From: Mucilaginibacter cryoferens
Lineage (GTDB): Bacteria; Bacteroidota; Bacteroidia; Sphingobacteriales; Sphingobacteriaceae
Assembly: GCF_014205845.1 (NCBI RefSeq)
Contig: NZ_JACHCR010000001.1
Location: 310,001 to 374,000, forward strand
Direction: 5' to 3'
DNA length: 64,000 bases
Positions 45,101 through 53,138 of this stretch are shown in pieces (positions within the stretch are counted from its first letter, which is position 1; each line of letters opens with the position of its first letter). Below the pieces are notes generated by a model. That model was given only the letters and a program-made list of their open reading frames with translations. It made no database searches and was not told the origin of the DNA. A program made the translations under genes and the position numbers.

Positions 45101-45280
45101 TGACGTTGTGAGGCGGCCAGACTTTAATTTTACGGTTGCACCTATAAGCGATTGTCCTTTATCATCGGTTACAGTACCGGTAAGCTTTCTGCCCTGTGCA
45201 AAAAGCGACATAGAAAATGAGCTGATGCAGATGAGCAGCAAAAACATTTTCCAGTTCATAAGTAGTCGTTGTTTTCTCAT
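42146..45280 (-). CDS. SusC-family TonB-dependent transporter (xylan PUL)
   Basis: The 1044-residue protein has a signal peptide (about 1-29), a carboxypeptidase-regulatory-like domain (about 33-103, GTVTDDKGQSLIGATVKLKSG region), a TonB-box entry (NDVVVVGYGT, 111-120), a plug with GQIRLRGERSF and PLFVVDGIPFIGG, and a barrel ending QLGVNAKF. A second ATG (residue 8, MNWKMFLL) is an equally good start. It would import xylo-oligosaccharides. It heads the SusC-SusD-GH10-GH115 operon; the operator at 45486 lies 206 bp upstream. Confidence 0.95.
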   Translation of the reverse strand: MRKQRLLMNWKMFLLLICISSFSMSLFAQGRKLTGTVTDDKGQSLIGATVKLKSGRLTTSTDVNGKFSLNVANNESAIIVTYIGYIDQEVPISATSNDLTVKLSTSARSLNDVVVVGYGTQRKKDVTGSVASISAANLAEVPATNVGDQLKGRIAGLDITSTGTTPGAVGQIRLRGERSFATSNSNANNQNGPLFVVDGIPFIGGSLNDINQDDIASVDVLKDASAAAIYGSRASGGVIIITTKRGKAGKAVISFDGYYGLSKITDEYPIMNGAQYTAFKRESIAGNSSASSPNSTAYPFTTAELAGINNGTSTDWQKLLYRNGFSMDNQLNVSGGNENTQFSISTGYHKETGIQYGQNFDRGSLRASIDHNINNRIKIGLTTFQSLTHINGANLFPLYNAVAISPLTSPYNADGSVNLLPMTGSVDQPNRINPLTIRNQYIQNLNRKLYSFNTLYAEINIIDGLKYRFNAALTYGQNQGNNYSPVNTAYNTATSPTQTSESVSNSENYTWLLENILTYDKHFGQKHHLTFTGLYSTEKDHSQGLQIYGVGSPADYLQSYNLFLANQVNFSSTNQPSYADRGLISYMARVNYAFNDKYLLTATVRTDGSSVLDPKHRYYTYPAFALGWNIDRENFMKNVSFVNSLKLRAGYGVTADQNVSPYQILGNLSSNAYNFGANGQNGYLVTNLASSLKFEHTNNYNLGIDFGLFNDRLTGAIDVYKQKTYDILQVESLPPSNGASSTTVNAGNSKGKGLEISLSSVNLRSAHGFNWSTDFNIAFARSVIVSLHDNLSADVTNGWFVGQPFNVIYDYKKIGIWQTDQATQAAVYGQKPGQIRVQDVNNDGKINASDLQILGNYQPNYTAGITNRFSFRGFDLSFVAFARMGQKVAVTYLGADAGAQGYPFFNQGRVNQANVNYWTPTNPTNDFPRPDANLSGPTYASTLQYRDGSFIKMRSINLGYTFSGESVKKAGFRSLHVYATCNNPFIIYSPLVKSGLAIDPEGNGYGNQLAGASSFSSDALGRAVTVGLSNPVARTFQLGVNAKF

Positions 45281-45485
45281 ATTGATTTTTATTGGTTTAA
45301 TTCAGTTTTACTTATAAACATCACACAACTTCCCAAAAACATCAGATCGTAGCTTACAGAAAGCAAATCACACAAGATCTGATCTGTACACCATTACCTC
45401 GTAATGTGTTTTTTATTAGAATGAGCGTTATTTAATTAAAAGGGCGTCAGGCACCTATTGGTTAATCGTAAAATTAAACAAAATA

Positions 45486-45496
45486 CAATCGATTGC
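45486..45496. promoter_or_regulatory. LacI-type operator, site 4 (SusC-SusD-GH10-GH115)
   Basis: CAATCGATTGC shares the core of the three other sites; one outer base differs (A in place of G at the left end). It lies 206 bp upstream of the SusC ATG. AAACATTTAT follows ten bases further at 45507-45516. Confidence 0.7.
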
Positions 45497-45650
45497 ACAC
45501 TTTATTAAACATTTATTAAAAACACATAAAAATTGATTTTAATCTAAAATAAAATCAACAAACAGAAGATTTATATATAATAAATTCAACTTTATTGACA
45601 TTTGGTTAAATAGCAAACTTTGAGCTAGTTGCCAATAAATGATTAATTAA

Positions 45651-45869
45651 ATGCTTAAAAATACAAAATTTGTTATTTCGATTGCACAATGTGTTTTGAT
45701 TGGCCTATCAACTGGAGAAATGGCCAAAGCTGCGGACAATACCAATACGCATTTGCGGCTTAACGGGCAGAATGGCCAGAATAGCAACCTACCAACGACG
45801 AAAATAGCGGGTCAATGGTGCTATATTAATGCCCTTACGATATTAAAGTGCCCTAAAATGACTAAGTAA
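45651..45869 (+). CDS. Possible small secreted protein, unrecognised
   Basis: The 72-codon frame starts MLKNTKFVISIAQCVLIGLS, then EMAKAADNT, which looks like a signal peptide with a cleavage site near AKA. A short Asn/Gly-rich stretch follows (RLNGQNGQNSN) with two Cys in the last third. I recognise no family, there is no partner gene on the same strand before the tRNA, and no clear promoter is seen. It could be a chance frame in an A/T-rich spacer. Confidence 0.3.
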   Translation: MLKNTKFVISIAQCVLIGLSTGEMAKAADNTNTHLRLNGQNGQNSNLPTTKIAGQWCYINALTILKCPKMTK

Positions 45870-45933
45870 ACCAACTTTTACATTTTTAAATAACTGATTT
45901 GATGCAATTAAGCTAATTAACTACATCAAATCA

Positions 45934-45964
45934 TTGACAACATAGCTCAAAAGTTATATCTTTG
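45934..45964 (+). promoter_or_regulatory. Consensus Bacteroidota promoter of tRNA-Gly
   Basis: The -33 TTG (45934-45936, in TTGACA) and the -7 TATCTTTG (45957-45964) are separated by 20 bp, an exact fit to TTG-N19-21-TAnnTTTG. The expected start is near 45971, about 50 nt before the mature tRNA. Confidence 0.8.
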
Positions 45965-46023
45965 CGGCACAAGCCTGGTATAAACGTATCAGGCTTCGGT
46001 ATTAACAAATACCTTTTACCAAT

Positions 46024-46096
<73 letters not shown>

Positions 46097-46097
46097 C

Positions 46098-46136
46098 AAA
46101 AATAAAGCCCCTCTGATATCAGAAGGGCTTTATTTT
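46098..46136 (+). terminator. Terminator after tRNA-Gly
   Basis: AAAATAAAGCCC and GGGCTTTATTTT form the stem, extended inward by TCTGA/TCAGA, and the downstream T run completes a rho-independent terminator 1 nt after the tRNA. It could also serve the convergent lipoprotein gene ending at 46193. Confidence 0.8.
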
Positions 46137-46192
46137 TGCCTTATAGTTTCCCTTATCTGGGCTTGGTTCAAATTTCCGTTACAAAATCACAC

Positions 46193-47632
46193 TTAATTAT
46201 TCAACGAACGCAAACTTGCAAAGTTGTAAAACTGCAAACCGCCGTTACCATTCACCTTAATAGTTTTTACCTCATCTACGCCATTGGCGTTTTTAAGCGT
46301 AAAACTTATCTGATTTTCACCCATTTGCAAGGGGATGCGGGCATAAGAAATATAAGCGGGAAGGGTTTGCCAGCTGCGGGTATCGGCTTTTTCAGAAAGC
46401 AGACTATAAAGCTGAACGCCGTAGCTTAGGCCTTCTAACAAAGAGTTGGTTTTTCCATCACTGGTTTTGGCACTTTCGCGCAGGCCATACTCGGCTATTT
46501 TTTTAACAGCCAGCCGGGATAGCACCTTGCCCATCTCGCTTAAAGTGCGCTGTTGTAGCGTTCTGATGGCTATCTCATTAATATCTTCTGTTTTTTCGAG
46601 TGCTACCTTGTCCTGCCCATTGGCTATACTGGCGCCCGCGTAATAAGGTCTTTGAGGGATGTATTTGGGAAAAGCAGCTCTGAGGCTCTCAACCGATTTA
46701 AGATTTACCTTCCTTCTGTCGCCACCATAATCAAACGGAATTACCAGGCCGCCACCGGCGTCGGTAAAAAAAAGATCGCCATTACTATCCCTTATCAAGC
46801 TAAAAAACAAATCAACCTGGGTTTTAACGGGTGCGAGGCCATTCTCCCAAAAAAATACCAATTCTCCGCCTGGCGCGGGCGCAACCGGCGTGTAGTTAAT
46901 ACCAAATGTTTTTTGATACTGATCGGCCTCTGTTGTAAATCCGTTTAGCAGCGCAGTACGAATCACATCCTGTTGCAAACCAAGTGGAATAGTGGTGCCA
47001 TACCAGGTTTTATCTGTGCTATTTAAATAAATATCGGCAGCGTTTCGGTATGCTATAAACGCGTTATTAATATCATGATCGCTCTCGTAAAGCATTCCCT
47101 GCAACATCAGCGAAAACGCATCATTACTGTAACGGTTAGTTTTATTGTTAAACTTATCGCCCTGCGCCTGTGCCTGCAGGGTAATACGCCGCGCCTCTAC
47201 TATCGCATCCTCTGTTTTGTGCAGATACGTGTAATTAAGCGCCTTGTAATAATGGATCATAAATTTCTCTACATCCTCGCCCTTGTAACGTTGCGACATA
47301 GAATTAAGCAACACGCCTACCGCGGCATCCGATGTACTTGTTAAACCAGCGTCTAAAAGCGAATCGGCCTGGTTAAAATACAGGTTGCTCTTTTGGTATT
47401 CGCCGTTCAAGTGACAAATCCTCCCTTTTTCCATCAAAAAAAGCAATTGATTTCGCGGCTTTTGAATCAGGCTGTTTTTATCAAGCTGTTTTTCTGCTTC
47501 GGTATAATTGCCTGCCGATACATTTTTATAATATGGAATGATACGATCGCCATAGGTAGCGCAACCCAACAAAAAGAGCATCGATCCAATTATTGATGAT
47601 GCTCCTATAAAATATTTGCGAATATTTATCAT
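46193..47632 (-). CDS. COG3014-like TPR lipoprotein
   Basis: The 479-residue protein has a lipoprotein signal (FLLGCATYG, Cys24). TPR-like helical pairs follow in the first half (GNYTEAEKQLDKNSL, GEYQKSNLYFNQADSLLD, NNAFIAYRNAADIYL), and a beta-rich C-terminal domain ends the protein. The order with the LpoB-like gene directly upstream recalls the COG3014-LpoB gene pairs of some Proteobacteria. It may be an outer-membrane scaffold for envelope or peptidoglycan work. The family call rests on gene order and repeat pattern; function is unknown. Confidence 0.65.
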   Translation of the reverse strand: MINIRKYFIGASSIIGSMLFLLGCATYGDRIIPYYKNVSAGNYTEAEKQLDKNSLIQKPRNQLLFLMEKGRICHLNGEYQKSNLYFNQADSLLDAGLTSTSDAAVGVLLNSMSQRYKGEDVEKFMIHYYKALNYTYLHKTEDAIVEARRITLQAQAQGDKFNNKTNRYSNDAFSLMLQGMLYESDHDINNAFIAYRNAADIYLNSTDKTWYGTTIPLGLQQDVIRTALLNGFTTEADQYQKTFGINYTPVAPAPGGELVFFWENGLAPVKTQVDLFFSLIRDSNGDLFFTDAGGGLVIPFDYGGDRRKVNLKSVESLRAAFPKYIPQRPYYAGASIANGQDKVALEKTEDINEIAIRTLQQRTLSEMGKVLSRLAVKKIAEYGLRESAKTSDGKTNSLLEGLSYGVQLYSLLSEKADTRSWQTLPAYISYARIPLQMGENQISFTLKNANGVDEVKTIKVNGNGGLQFYNFASLRSLNN

Positions 47633-47693
47633 TACAAAAATTAAACTGCCCCATACCGGTAATTACCACGGCAGGGGCAATGAAGGTTTAGGA

Positions 47694-48287
47694 TCAGTTT
47701 TTAACGTATTTGGCTATTTTCTTTTCACCTATCCAAACAACCTCATTGGTTTGTATATCTGTAAGCTCCAAATTAACCTGGTAATAAACTACTTTTTGAC
47801 GTTTGTGGGCATCAACAATAGAATTAATAGAACCCTGCAAAATATAATCGGCACCGCTTTCGAGACCAAATTTTTTCATGCTCGAAACACTGGCATTGGT
47901 TTGCTGATCTTCTTTTTCTGCACGCAACTCTTCGCGTTTTTTACCGCCTTGTACCAAACGTACCTTCTGGGTTTGCACAAATGAGCTTTCCACATCTTTT
48001 AAAAATGTTTCGGCCTCAATATGCTCATGGCTTTTGTTTTGCACAAAACCAACAATAACAGTAGGCCTTTTACCCTGGTGTGCATCCTGGTAAGTACCAA
48101 TCCAGTTAGCTGTTAATATTTTACCGGTCAGGTCATCGGCCACCATACGGGAGTCGCTATTATTCCATGATCCGCTGATATCAATGGTTTGGTCGGTATT
48201 TACCCGGGTTACCTGTCTTGAACATGAGGTAATAAACATTCCGGATACGGCTAAAGCTGCAATGGTTAAAAGGTTGTTAAATTTCAT
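47694..48287 (-). CDS. LpoB-like penicillin-binding-protein activator lipoprotein
   Basis: From the ATG at 48287 the protein has 197 residues and a clean lipobox (MFITSCSR, Cys22); an ATG 36 nt further upstream only adds a poor leader. The body matches the LpoB pattern by eye: SRMVADDLTGKIL, TVIVGFVQNKSHEHIEAETF, GADYILQGSINSI, YYQVNLELTDIQTNEVVWIG. LpoB stimulates a bifunctional PBP from the outer membrane in Enterobacteria. A homologue in Bacteroidota probably acts in envelope assembly, but the PBP partner is not visible. It lies between the COG3014-like gene (61 bp) and a small secreted protein gene. Confidence 0.75.
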   Translation of the reverse strand: MKFNNLLTIAALAVSGMFITSCSRQVTRVNTDQTIDISGSWNNSDSRMVADDLTGKILTANWIGTYQDAHQGKRPTVIVGFVQNKSHEHIEAETFLKDVESSFVQTQKVRLVQGGKKREELRAEKEDQQTNASVSSMKKFGLESGADYILQGSINSIVDAHKRQKVVYYQVNLELTDIQTNEVVWIGEKKIAKYVKN

Positions 48288-48326
48288 TATAAGTAGTTTT
48301 GATATATTAAATGTGATGTACATACT

Positions 48327-48731
48327 TTACCAGCCAAAGCCAACCCCAAACCGGCCACGACCGCCTATACGGCTGCCAAATCCATAGTTTCCATAAGAAA
48401 AAGGATACCCGTAGCCGCCGTATAAACCAAAAGACGGCGTGTAGAAGTCGTCGTAATAACTGCCATTCAAACGTTCCTGGTGCCGCCATTCCCGGTTTTG
48501 CTGCCTGCGTTCCTGCCTGGCTTCGTACCAGTCATAGGCTTTGTAAGTATTTTGTATGGTGGTGCCATGTAAATCGTTCAGGGTATCGGCAACACGCGCA
48601 TACTTGCGTTCACTCTCGCGATACCTCGGGTTTTGATCCTGCACCAATTGTGTTTGCTGGGCGCTTGCACCAAAAGCATAAAAGCAGCCAACCAAAAGGC
48701 CGGCTAAAATGATCAGGTTGCGTTTCATCAC
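48327..48731 (-). CDS. Small secreted Gly/Tyr-rich protein, unrecognised
   Basis: The 134-residue protein has a signal peptide (cut near ASAQ, residue 25) and a charged, Arg/Gln-rich helical middle (YEARQERRQQNREWRHQ). The tail is rich in Gly, Tyr and Phe (GLYGGYGYPFSYGNYGFGS) and ends RFGVGFGW. No family is recognised. It precedes the LpoB-like gene by about 40 bp on the same strand and is probably cotranscribed, so it may belong to the same envelope module. Such tails are low in complexity, so sequence searches may mislead. Confidence 0.7.
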   Translation of the reverse strand: MMKRNLIILAGLLVGCFYAFGASAQQTQLVQDQNPRYRESERKYARVADTLNDLHGTTIQNTYKAYDWYEARQERRQQNREWRHQERLNGSYYDDFYTPSFGLYGGYGYPFSYGNYGFGSRIGGRGRFGVGFGW

Positions 48732-48962
48732 TTCTAAATTATAGGGTAAAAATACATGCTAAGGCATCGCATTAACGTAAGCATTATGTAAATATTTTTC
48801 TGTGGAAAGCAATTTAACACTTTACACGCCATGTTTAACAACTTTATTGGCTTTTGTAAGCGTTTTGATGATGTATTGATGCCATACTTACGCGGTAGGT
48901 TATAATAACAGCTCCCCCCTCCCGGGATGCCTGCTAAAAAAATAATTATTCGATGACAAATT

Positions 48963-48978
48963 AGTTTAAATTTAAACT
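48963..48978. promoter_or_regulatory. Palindrome at the MFS-MarR promoter, candidate MarR operator
   Basis: AGTTTAAATTTAAACT is a 16-bp perfect palindrome that ends 10 bp before the -7 box TAACTTTG at 48989-48996. It overlaps the -33 region. The operon it precedes ends in a MarR-family gene. Confidence 0.55.
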
Positions 48979-48988
48979 GTTGTAATTT

Positions 48989-48996
48989 TAACTTTG
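48989..48996 (+). promoter_or_regulatory. -7 box of the MFS-MarR operon
   Basis: TAACTTTG is a full match to TAnnTTTG and lies 19 bp before the MFS start codon at 49016. The -33 region is occupied by the palindrome. Confidence 0.55.
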
Positions 48997-49015
48997 CACA
49001 AAAAATAAATTAAAT

Positions 49016-50596
49016 ATGCAACAAGGTGAATCTTTGGTTGAGCACGGCCCACGGCTTGCTATTATAACCATCACGGCTGTTTTTTGCGCATTACTTGAAA
49101 TTATTGATACAACCATAGTTAATGTTGCCTTAAATAATATGCGCGGTAGCCTGGGCGCTACGCTTAATGAGATCAGTTGGGTAATTACTGCCTATTCGCT
49201 GGCCAATGTTATTGTTATCCCTTTAACCAGTTGGCTGTCTCAACAATTTGGCAGGCGTAATTACTTCGCAGCATCAATTGTAATATTTACCGTATGCTCT
49301 TTTTTATGCGGCAACGCCCATTCAATAACCGAACTGATCATTTTCAGGTTTCTACAGGGAATGGGAGGCGGTGCTTTACTGGTTACTTCACAAACCATTA
49401 TTACCGAAAGCTGGCCGCCAGAAAAGCGCGCAATGGCACAGGCTATTTATGTATTGGGTATTATTGTTGGCCCTACGCTGGGGCCTCCCCTTGGTGGTTA
49501 TATAGTTGATAATTTCTCGTGGCCATTTATTTTTTATATCAACATCCCTGTGGGCATATTTGCTACCATACTTACCATTCAATATGTACGCAGCCCTAAA
49601 TACGGCGAAAAAAGATCGGCAAGTGAGGTAGATTGGCTCGGAATTATATTACTCACCATTGGCATATCCTCGCTTCAATACGTATTGGAAAAAGGCCAGG
49701 AAGATGACTGGTTTAACAGCTCATTAATCATCACCCTATGTATATCTGCTTTTTTAGGCCTGTACCTGTTTGTATGGCGACAGCTTGAAACAAAGTTCCC
49801 GGTGGTAAACTTAAGGGTTTTAAAAAACGGCAATTTGCGCATGGGTGTGCTGCTATCCTTTGTAATGGGTTTCGGTACGTTCGGATCTACCTTTGTAATC
49901 CCCTTATTCACCCAATCGTTATTAGGCTGGAGTGCGCAGCAGGCGGGTCTGTTGCAATTGCCCAGTACTTTGTTTGTAGCAGTAATGATGCCTGTGGTAG
50001 CCATATTAATTCAAAAAGGCATCCAGCAAAAATATCTGATCGCAATAGGCATGACTATATTTTATGTTTTTTGCATGATGTGCTATAAAATTATTGTACC
50101 CGATACCAGTGCCGGCGATTTTTTCTGGCCGTTAATGATCAGGGGCCTGGGTATGGGATTGTTATCTGTACCTGTTAGTACAATGTCGCTTTCAACCCTC
50201 AAAGGGCAGGAGATTGGGCAGGGTGCTGCTTTTACCGGTATGATGCGCCAATTGGGCGGCTCTTTTGGCGTAGCGCTGATCTCTACTTTTCTATCGCGCG
50301 AAACCAGCATTCACCGGGTGGCTATAGGCAGTCATTTAAACACCAACGATATAAATGTTCAAAACCGGGTTGCGCAACTTGCTTCGGGCTTTCATAAAAA
50401 CGGACTGGATAATTTAGATGCCAAAAAAGCTGCATATCAAATGCTGGACGGCATGGTAACCAAACAGGCTACCTTATTATCGTACATGGATGTTTTTATG
50501 TTTGTTGGCATTGTTTTTATTGTTTGCGTTCCCTTAGTTTTACTCTTCATCAAAAAATCGAAAGCTAAAGTGAGCCTGGCAGATGCCGCGCATTAA
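49016..50596 (+). CDS. DHA2-family (EmrB/QacA) multidrug MFS exporter
   Basis: The 526-residue protein has 14 likely membrane helices. It has the DHA2 motif set: LLEIIDTTIVNVALNNM in TM1, SWVITAYSLANVIVIPL, the loop LSQQFGRRNYF, and motif C in GPTLGPPLGGYIVD. It exports drugs or toxic organic compounds by proton antiport. No HlyD/EmrA adaptor is next to it, so it either works alone or uses one from elsewhere. It is cotranscribed with the MarR gene 33 bp downstream, which most likely represses it. Confidence 0.94.
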   Translation: MQQGESLVEHGPRLAIITITAVFCALLEIIDTTIVNVALNNMRGSLGATLNEISWVITAYSLANVIVIPLTSWLSQQFGRRNYFAASIVIFTVCSFLCGNAHSITELIIFRFLQGMGGGALLVTSQTIITESWPPEKRAMAQAIYVLGIIVGPTLGPPLGGYIVDNFSWPFIFYINIPVGIFATILTIQYVRSPKYGEKRSASEVDWLGIILLTIGISSLQYVLEKGQEDDWFNSSLIITLCISAFLGLYLFVWRQLETKFPVVNLRVLKNGNLRMGVLLSFVMGFGTFGSTFVIPLFTQSLLGWSAQQAGLLQLPSTLFVAVMMPVVAILIQKGIQQKYLIAIGMTIFYVFCMMCYKIIVPDTSAGDFFWPLMIRGLGMGLLSVPVSTMSLSTLKGQEIGQGAAFTGMMRQLGGSFGVALISTFLSRETSIHRVAIGSHLNTNDINVQNRVAQLASGFHKNGLDNLDAKKAAYQMLDGMVTKQATLLSYMDVFMFVGIVFIVCVPLVLLFIKKSKAKVSLADAAH

Positions 50597-50629
50597 TCTG
50601 ATAATTCAAAAGTTTAACTTAGCATACGT

Positions 50630-51088
50630 ATGGAAACCAAACAGAAAGCAGAACTTGTGGGCGAATTTTGTCATTCGATATTTGAATTACGATATAAACT
50701 CCGAAAAATATTCCAGGCTAAACTGAAAGAGGCAAATCTTAATATCAGTTTCGAGGTATTGGAGGTGATAAAAATTTTACTGCGGCAAGACGGGATCAAT
50801 CAACAGGAACTGGCCGACGAACTTTTTAAAGACAAATCCAATATCACCTATCTGATTGATAATATGGTTAAATCGGGCCTGGTAACCCGAAAAGAAGATG
50901 AAGCAGACCGGCGAAACAAGCTGATCATTTTAACAGAAAAGGCCCATGAACTGCGAAAGCAGCTTGATCCACTGGCCAGGTATTGTTATTTGGCCATGGC
51001 CGAACAGGTTAGCACGCAACAAATAAACTCAGGTATGGAGCTTCTTTTTAAAATGAATAGTTCTCTGGCATCATTTAGCGATATATAA
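50630..51088 (+). CDS. MarR-family transcriptional regulator
   Basis: The 152-residue protein has the MarR winged-helix domain (about 40-105): QDGINQQELADELFKDKSNI, then a TYLIDNMVKSGLVTRKEDE wing and ADRRNKLIILTEKA. It lies downstream of the DHA2 exporter in the same operon, a common arrangement for drug-responsive autorepression. The 16-bp palindrome at 48963 is the likely operator. The ligand is unknown. Confidence 0.93.
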   Translation: METKQKAELVGEFCHSIFELRYKLRKIFQAKLKEANLNISFEVLEVIKILLRQDGINQQELADELFKDKSNITYLIDNMVKSGLVTRKEDEADRRNKLIILTEKAHELRKQLDPLARYCYLAMAEQVSTQQINSGMELLFKMNSSLASFSDI

Positions 51089-51142
51089 AACCAGTTTTCA
51101 GATACCAGAACCCACTCGATCACGGGGCCATTTTTATACTAT

Positions 51143-51176
51143 ATAGGGAGCATCTGTTTAATCAAATGCTCCCTAT
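51143..51176. terminator. Bidirectional terminator between marR-type gene and nagB fusion
   Basis: ATAGGGAGCAT (51143-51153) pairs exactly with ATGCTCCCTAT (51166-51176), placed in the convergent gap. Confidence 0.55.
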
Positions 51177-51218
51177 TATCAACACTTTATTATTTCCATA
51201 AAGCCATTAATAGCTCGG

Positions 51219-53138
51219 TTAAAACGCCCACCGCATAAAGGCCTCAATAGCCTCGTAATTGGCAAGCCCAAGTTCGTCATAGGCTTTGGCGGTTTCGCTG
51301 GTACGGTGTTCTGCCCTTACCCAAAACTCACGTGCATCGTCGCCCGGGAACACCGGTACATCTTTTTGAGACTGGTGTTTAAAAATGGCCAGGCGTTTAC
51401 GTTTCACCTCCTCGGGCGAAAGCGGAACAGCCATCTCAATTTCATGGATCTCAAACTCGTGCCATGCCCCACGATACAACCACAGCCAGCAATCTTTTAC
51501 CCATTCGTCAGTCGCCTTTAACCGGGTTAAAGCCTGCAAAATAATATCAAAACATACTTTATGGGTGCCATGCGGATCGGCAAAATCACCGGCGGCAAAT
51601 ACCTGCTGAGGTTTTACTGCCTGCAGCAGCGCCATGGTTTGTAAAATATCATCCTCGTAACTAAGTAAAGTGTTACTCTTAGACCTATCATAAAACGGCA
51701 GGTTTTGAAAATGGATATTGCTATCTGGCAAGCCAGCAAATCTCGCTCCTGCCATGGCCTCGCCTTTACGAATAAGTCCCTTTATGGTTTGAATAGGTTT
51801 GGTATCGGCCTGGTTTGGTTTTTTGGTTTTAAAAAACAACCTCATATCGGCGTATAACTGCTCCAGTGCCGATGTATCGTGGTTTTGATTTTTAGTAAAA
51901 TCGATAGCAAATTCTACGTAGCGGAGCGCCTCATCGTCCCAAACAGCCGTATTACCCGATGTTTGGTAAGCCACATGCACATGGTGCCCCTGATCGGCCA
52001 GGCGAATAAAAGTACCACCCATAGATATTACATCGTCATCTGGATGGGGCGAGAAAACGATAGCGCGTTTTTTAGCGGGCTGGGCACGCTCGGGTCGTTG
52101 GCTGTCGTCGGCATTAGGCTTGCCGCCCGGCCAGCCGGTTATGGTATGCTGTATTTGGTTAAAAATGGCTATGTTGATATTGTATACGGGCCCCTGCTCG
52201 GTAGCCAGCTGTGCCATGCCATGATTATTGTAATCTTCTTCTGTTAATTTTAAAATGGGCTTTTTAACCGTTTTTGCCAGCCAAACAACGGCTTTTTTTA
52301 TCAGGTAATTATCCCAGGTGCAATCTTTAACCAACCATGGGGTATTAAAACGGGTAAGGTCGGTAGCGGCGCCCTTATCCACTATCACTTCAATATTGCC
52401 TGCCAGTTGCAGGTAGGTGGCCGGTACATCTGCAGATAGCTCCCCTTCTACCGCTTTTTTTATAACCGATGCCTTTTTCTCGTTCCAGGCCATCAATATA
52501 ATTTCGCGGGCTTTAAATATGGTACCTATGCCCATGGTAATGGCCTTTGTGGGCACATTATCCATCCCCCCAAAATCGCGGGAGGCATCGCTGCGGGTAA
52601 GCTCATTAAGCGTTACCAGCCTTGTGCCCGAATTTGGTGCCGAACCAGGTTCATTAAAACCGATATGCCCGGTACGGCCTATCCCGAGAATTTGAATATC
52701 GAGACCATTAAGCTGGCTTATCTTTTGCTCGTAGGCCAGGCAAAATGCTTCTACCTGCTCCTTTGGGATATCGCCATTGGGGATATGTACGTTGGCCTTA
52801 TCAATATCTACATGATCAAACAAATGCCGGTTCATAAACGTAAAGTAGCTTTGCTCGGCATCGGCCTTCATGGGATAGTACTCATCCAGGTTAAAGGTGA
52901 TTACGTTGGCAAAGCTCAGCCCTTCTTCGCGGTGCAGCCTTACCAATTCCTGGTAAACCTTAATTGGCGTTGCACCTGTGGCCAAGCCTAACACCGCTTT
53001 TTCGCCGGCATTTTGTTTGGCTATAATAATATTGGCAATGCGGCGCGCTACCTGTTTACTGGCATCGGCCTGATTATCAAATATGCTTACCGGGAGCTTT
53101 TCGAAACGGGTTTCTTCTAATAAATTTAATCGTGACAT
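51219..53138 (-). CDS. nagB: Glucosamine-6-phosphate deaminase fused to a PIG-L/LmbE deacetylase domain
   Basis: The 639-residue protein has two domains. Residues about 1-270 are NagB: LATGATP, FNLDEYYPM (84-90 region), and LGIGRTGHIGFNEPGS (151-166) with the catalytic loop. Residues about 355-639 are a PIG-L/LmbE zinc deacetylase with FSPHPDDDVISMGG (PHPDDD at 364-369) and DPHGTHK. The first domain converts GlcN-6-P to fructose-6-P and ammonia; the second may remove an acetyl group from a GlcNAc-type substrate, which would join both steps in one chain. The double-length form is common in Bacteroidota. It diverges from a LacI-family gene that likely controls it. Confidence 0.93.
   Translation of the reverse strand: MSRLNLLEETRFEKLPVSIFDNQADASKQVARRIANIIIAKQNAGEKAVLGLATGATPIKVYQELVRLHREEGLSFANVITFNLDEYYPMKADAEQSYFTFMNRHLFDHVDIDKANVHIPNGDIPKEQVEAFCLAYEQKISQLNGLDIQILGIGRTGHIGFNEPGSAPNSGTRLVTLNELTRSDASRDFGGMDNVPTKAITMGIGTIFKAREIILMAWNEKKASVIKKAVEGELSADVPATYLQLAGNIEVIVDKGAATDLTRFNTPWLVKDCTWDNYLIKKAVVWLAKTVKKPILKLTEEDYNNHGMAQLATEQGPVYNINIAIFNQIQHTITGWPGGKPNADDSQRPERAQPAKKRAIVFSPHPDDDVISMGGTFIRLADQGHHVHVAYQTSGNTAVWDDEALRYVEFAIDFTKNQNHDTSALEQLYADMRLFFKTKKPNQADTKPIQTIKGLIRKGEAMAGARFAGLPDSNIHFQNLPFYDRSKSNTLLSYEDDILQTMALLQAVKPQQVFAAGDFADPHGTHKVCFDIILQALTRLKATDEWVKDCWLWLYRGAWHEFEIHEIEMAVPLSPEEVKRKRLAIFKHQSQKDVPVFPGDDAREFWVRAEHRTSETAKAYDELGLANYEAIEAFMRWAF

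Larger units (their letters stand above)
45281..46023. other. Intergenic region between SusC and tRNA-Gly
   Basis: This 743-bp region holds the SusC promoter area with a LacI-type operator (45486-45496), one doubtful small ORF (45651-45869) and the tRNA promoter (45934-45964). The rest is A/T-rich without recognised elements. Confidence 0.5.
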
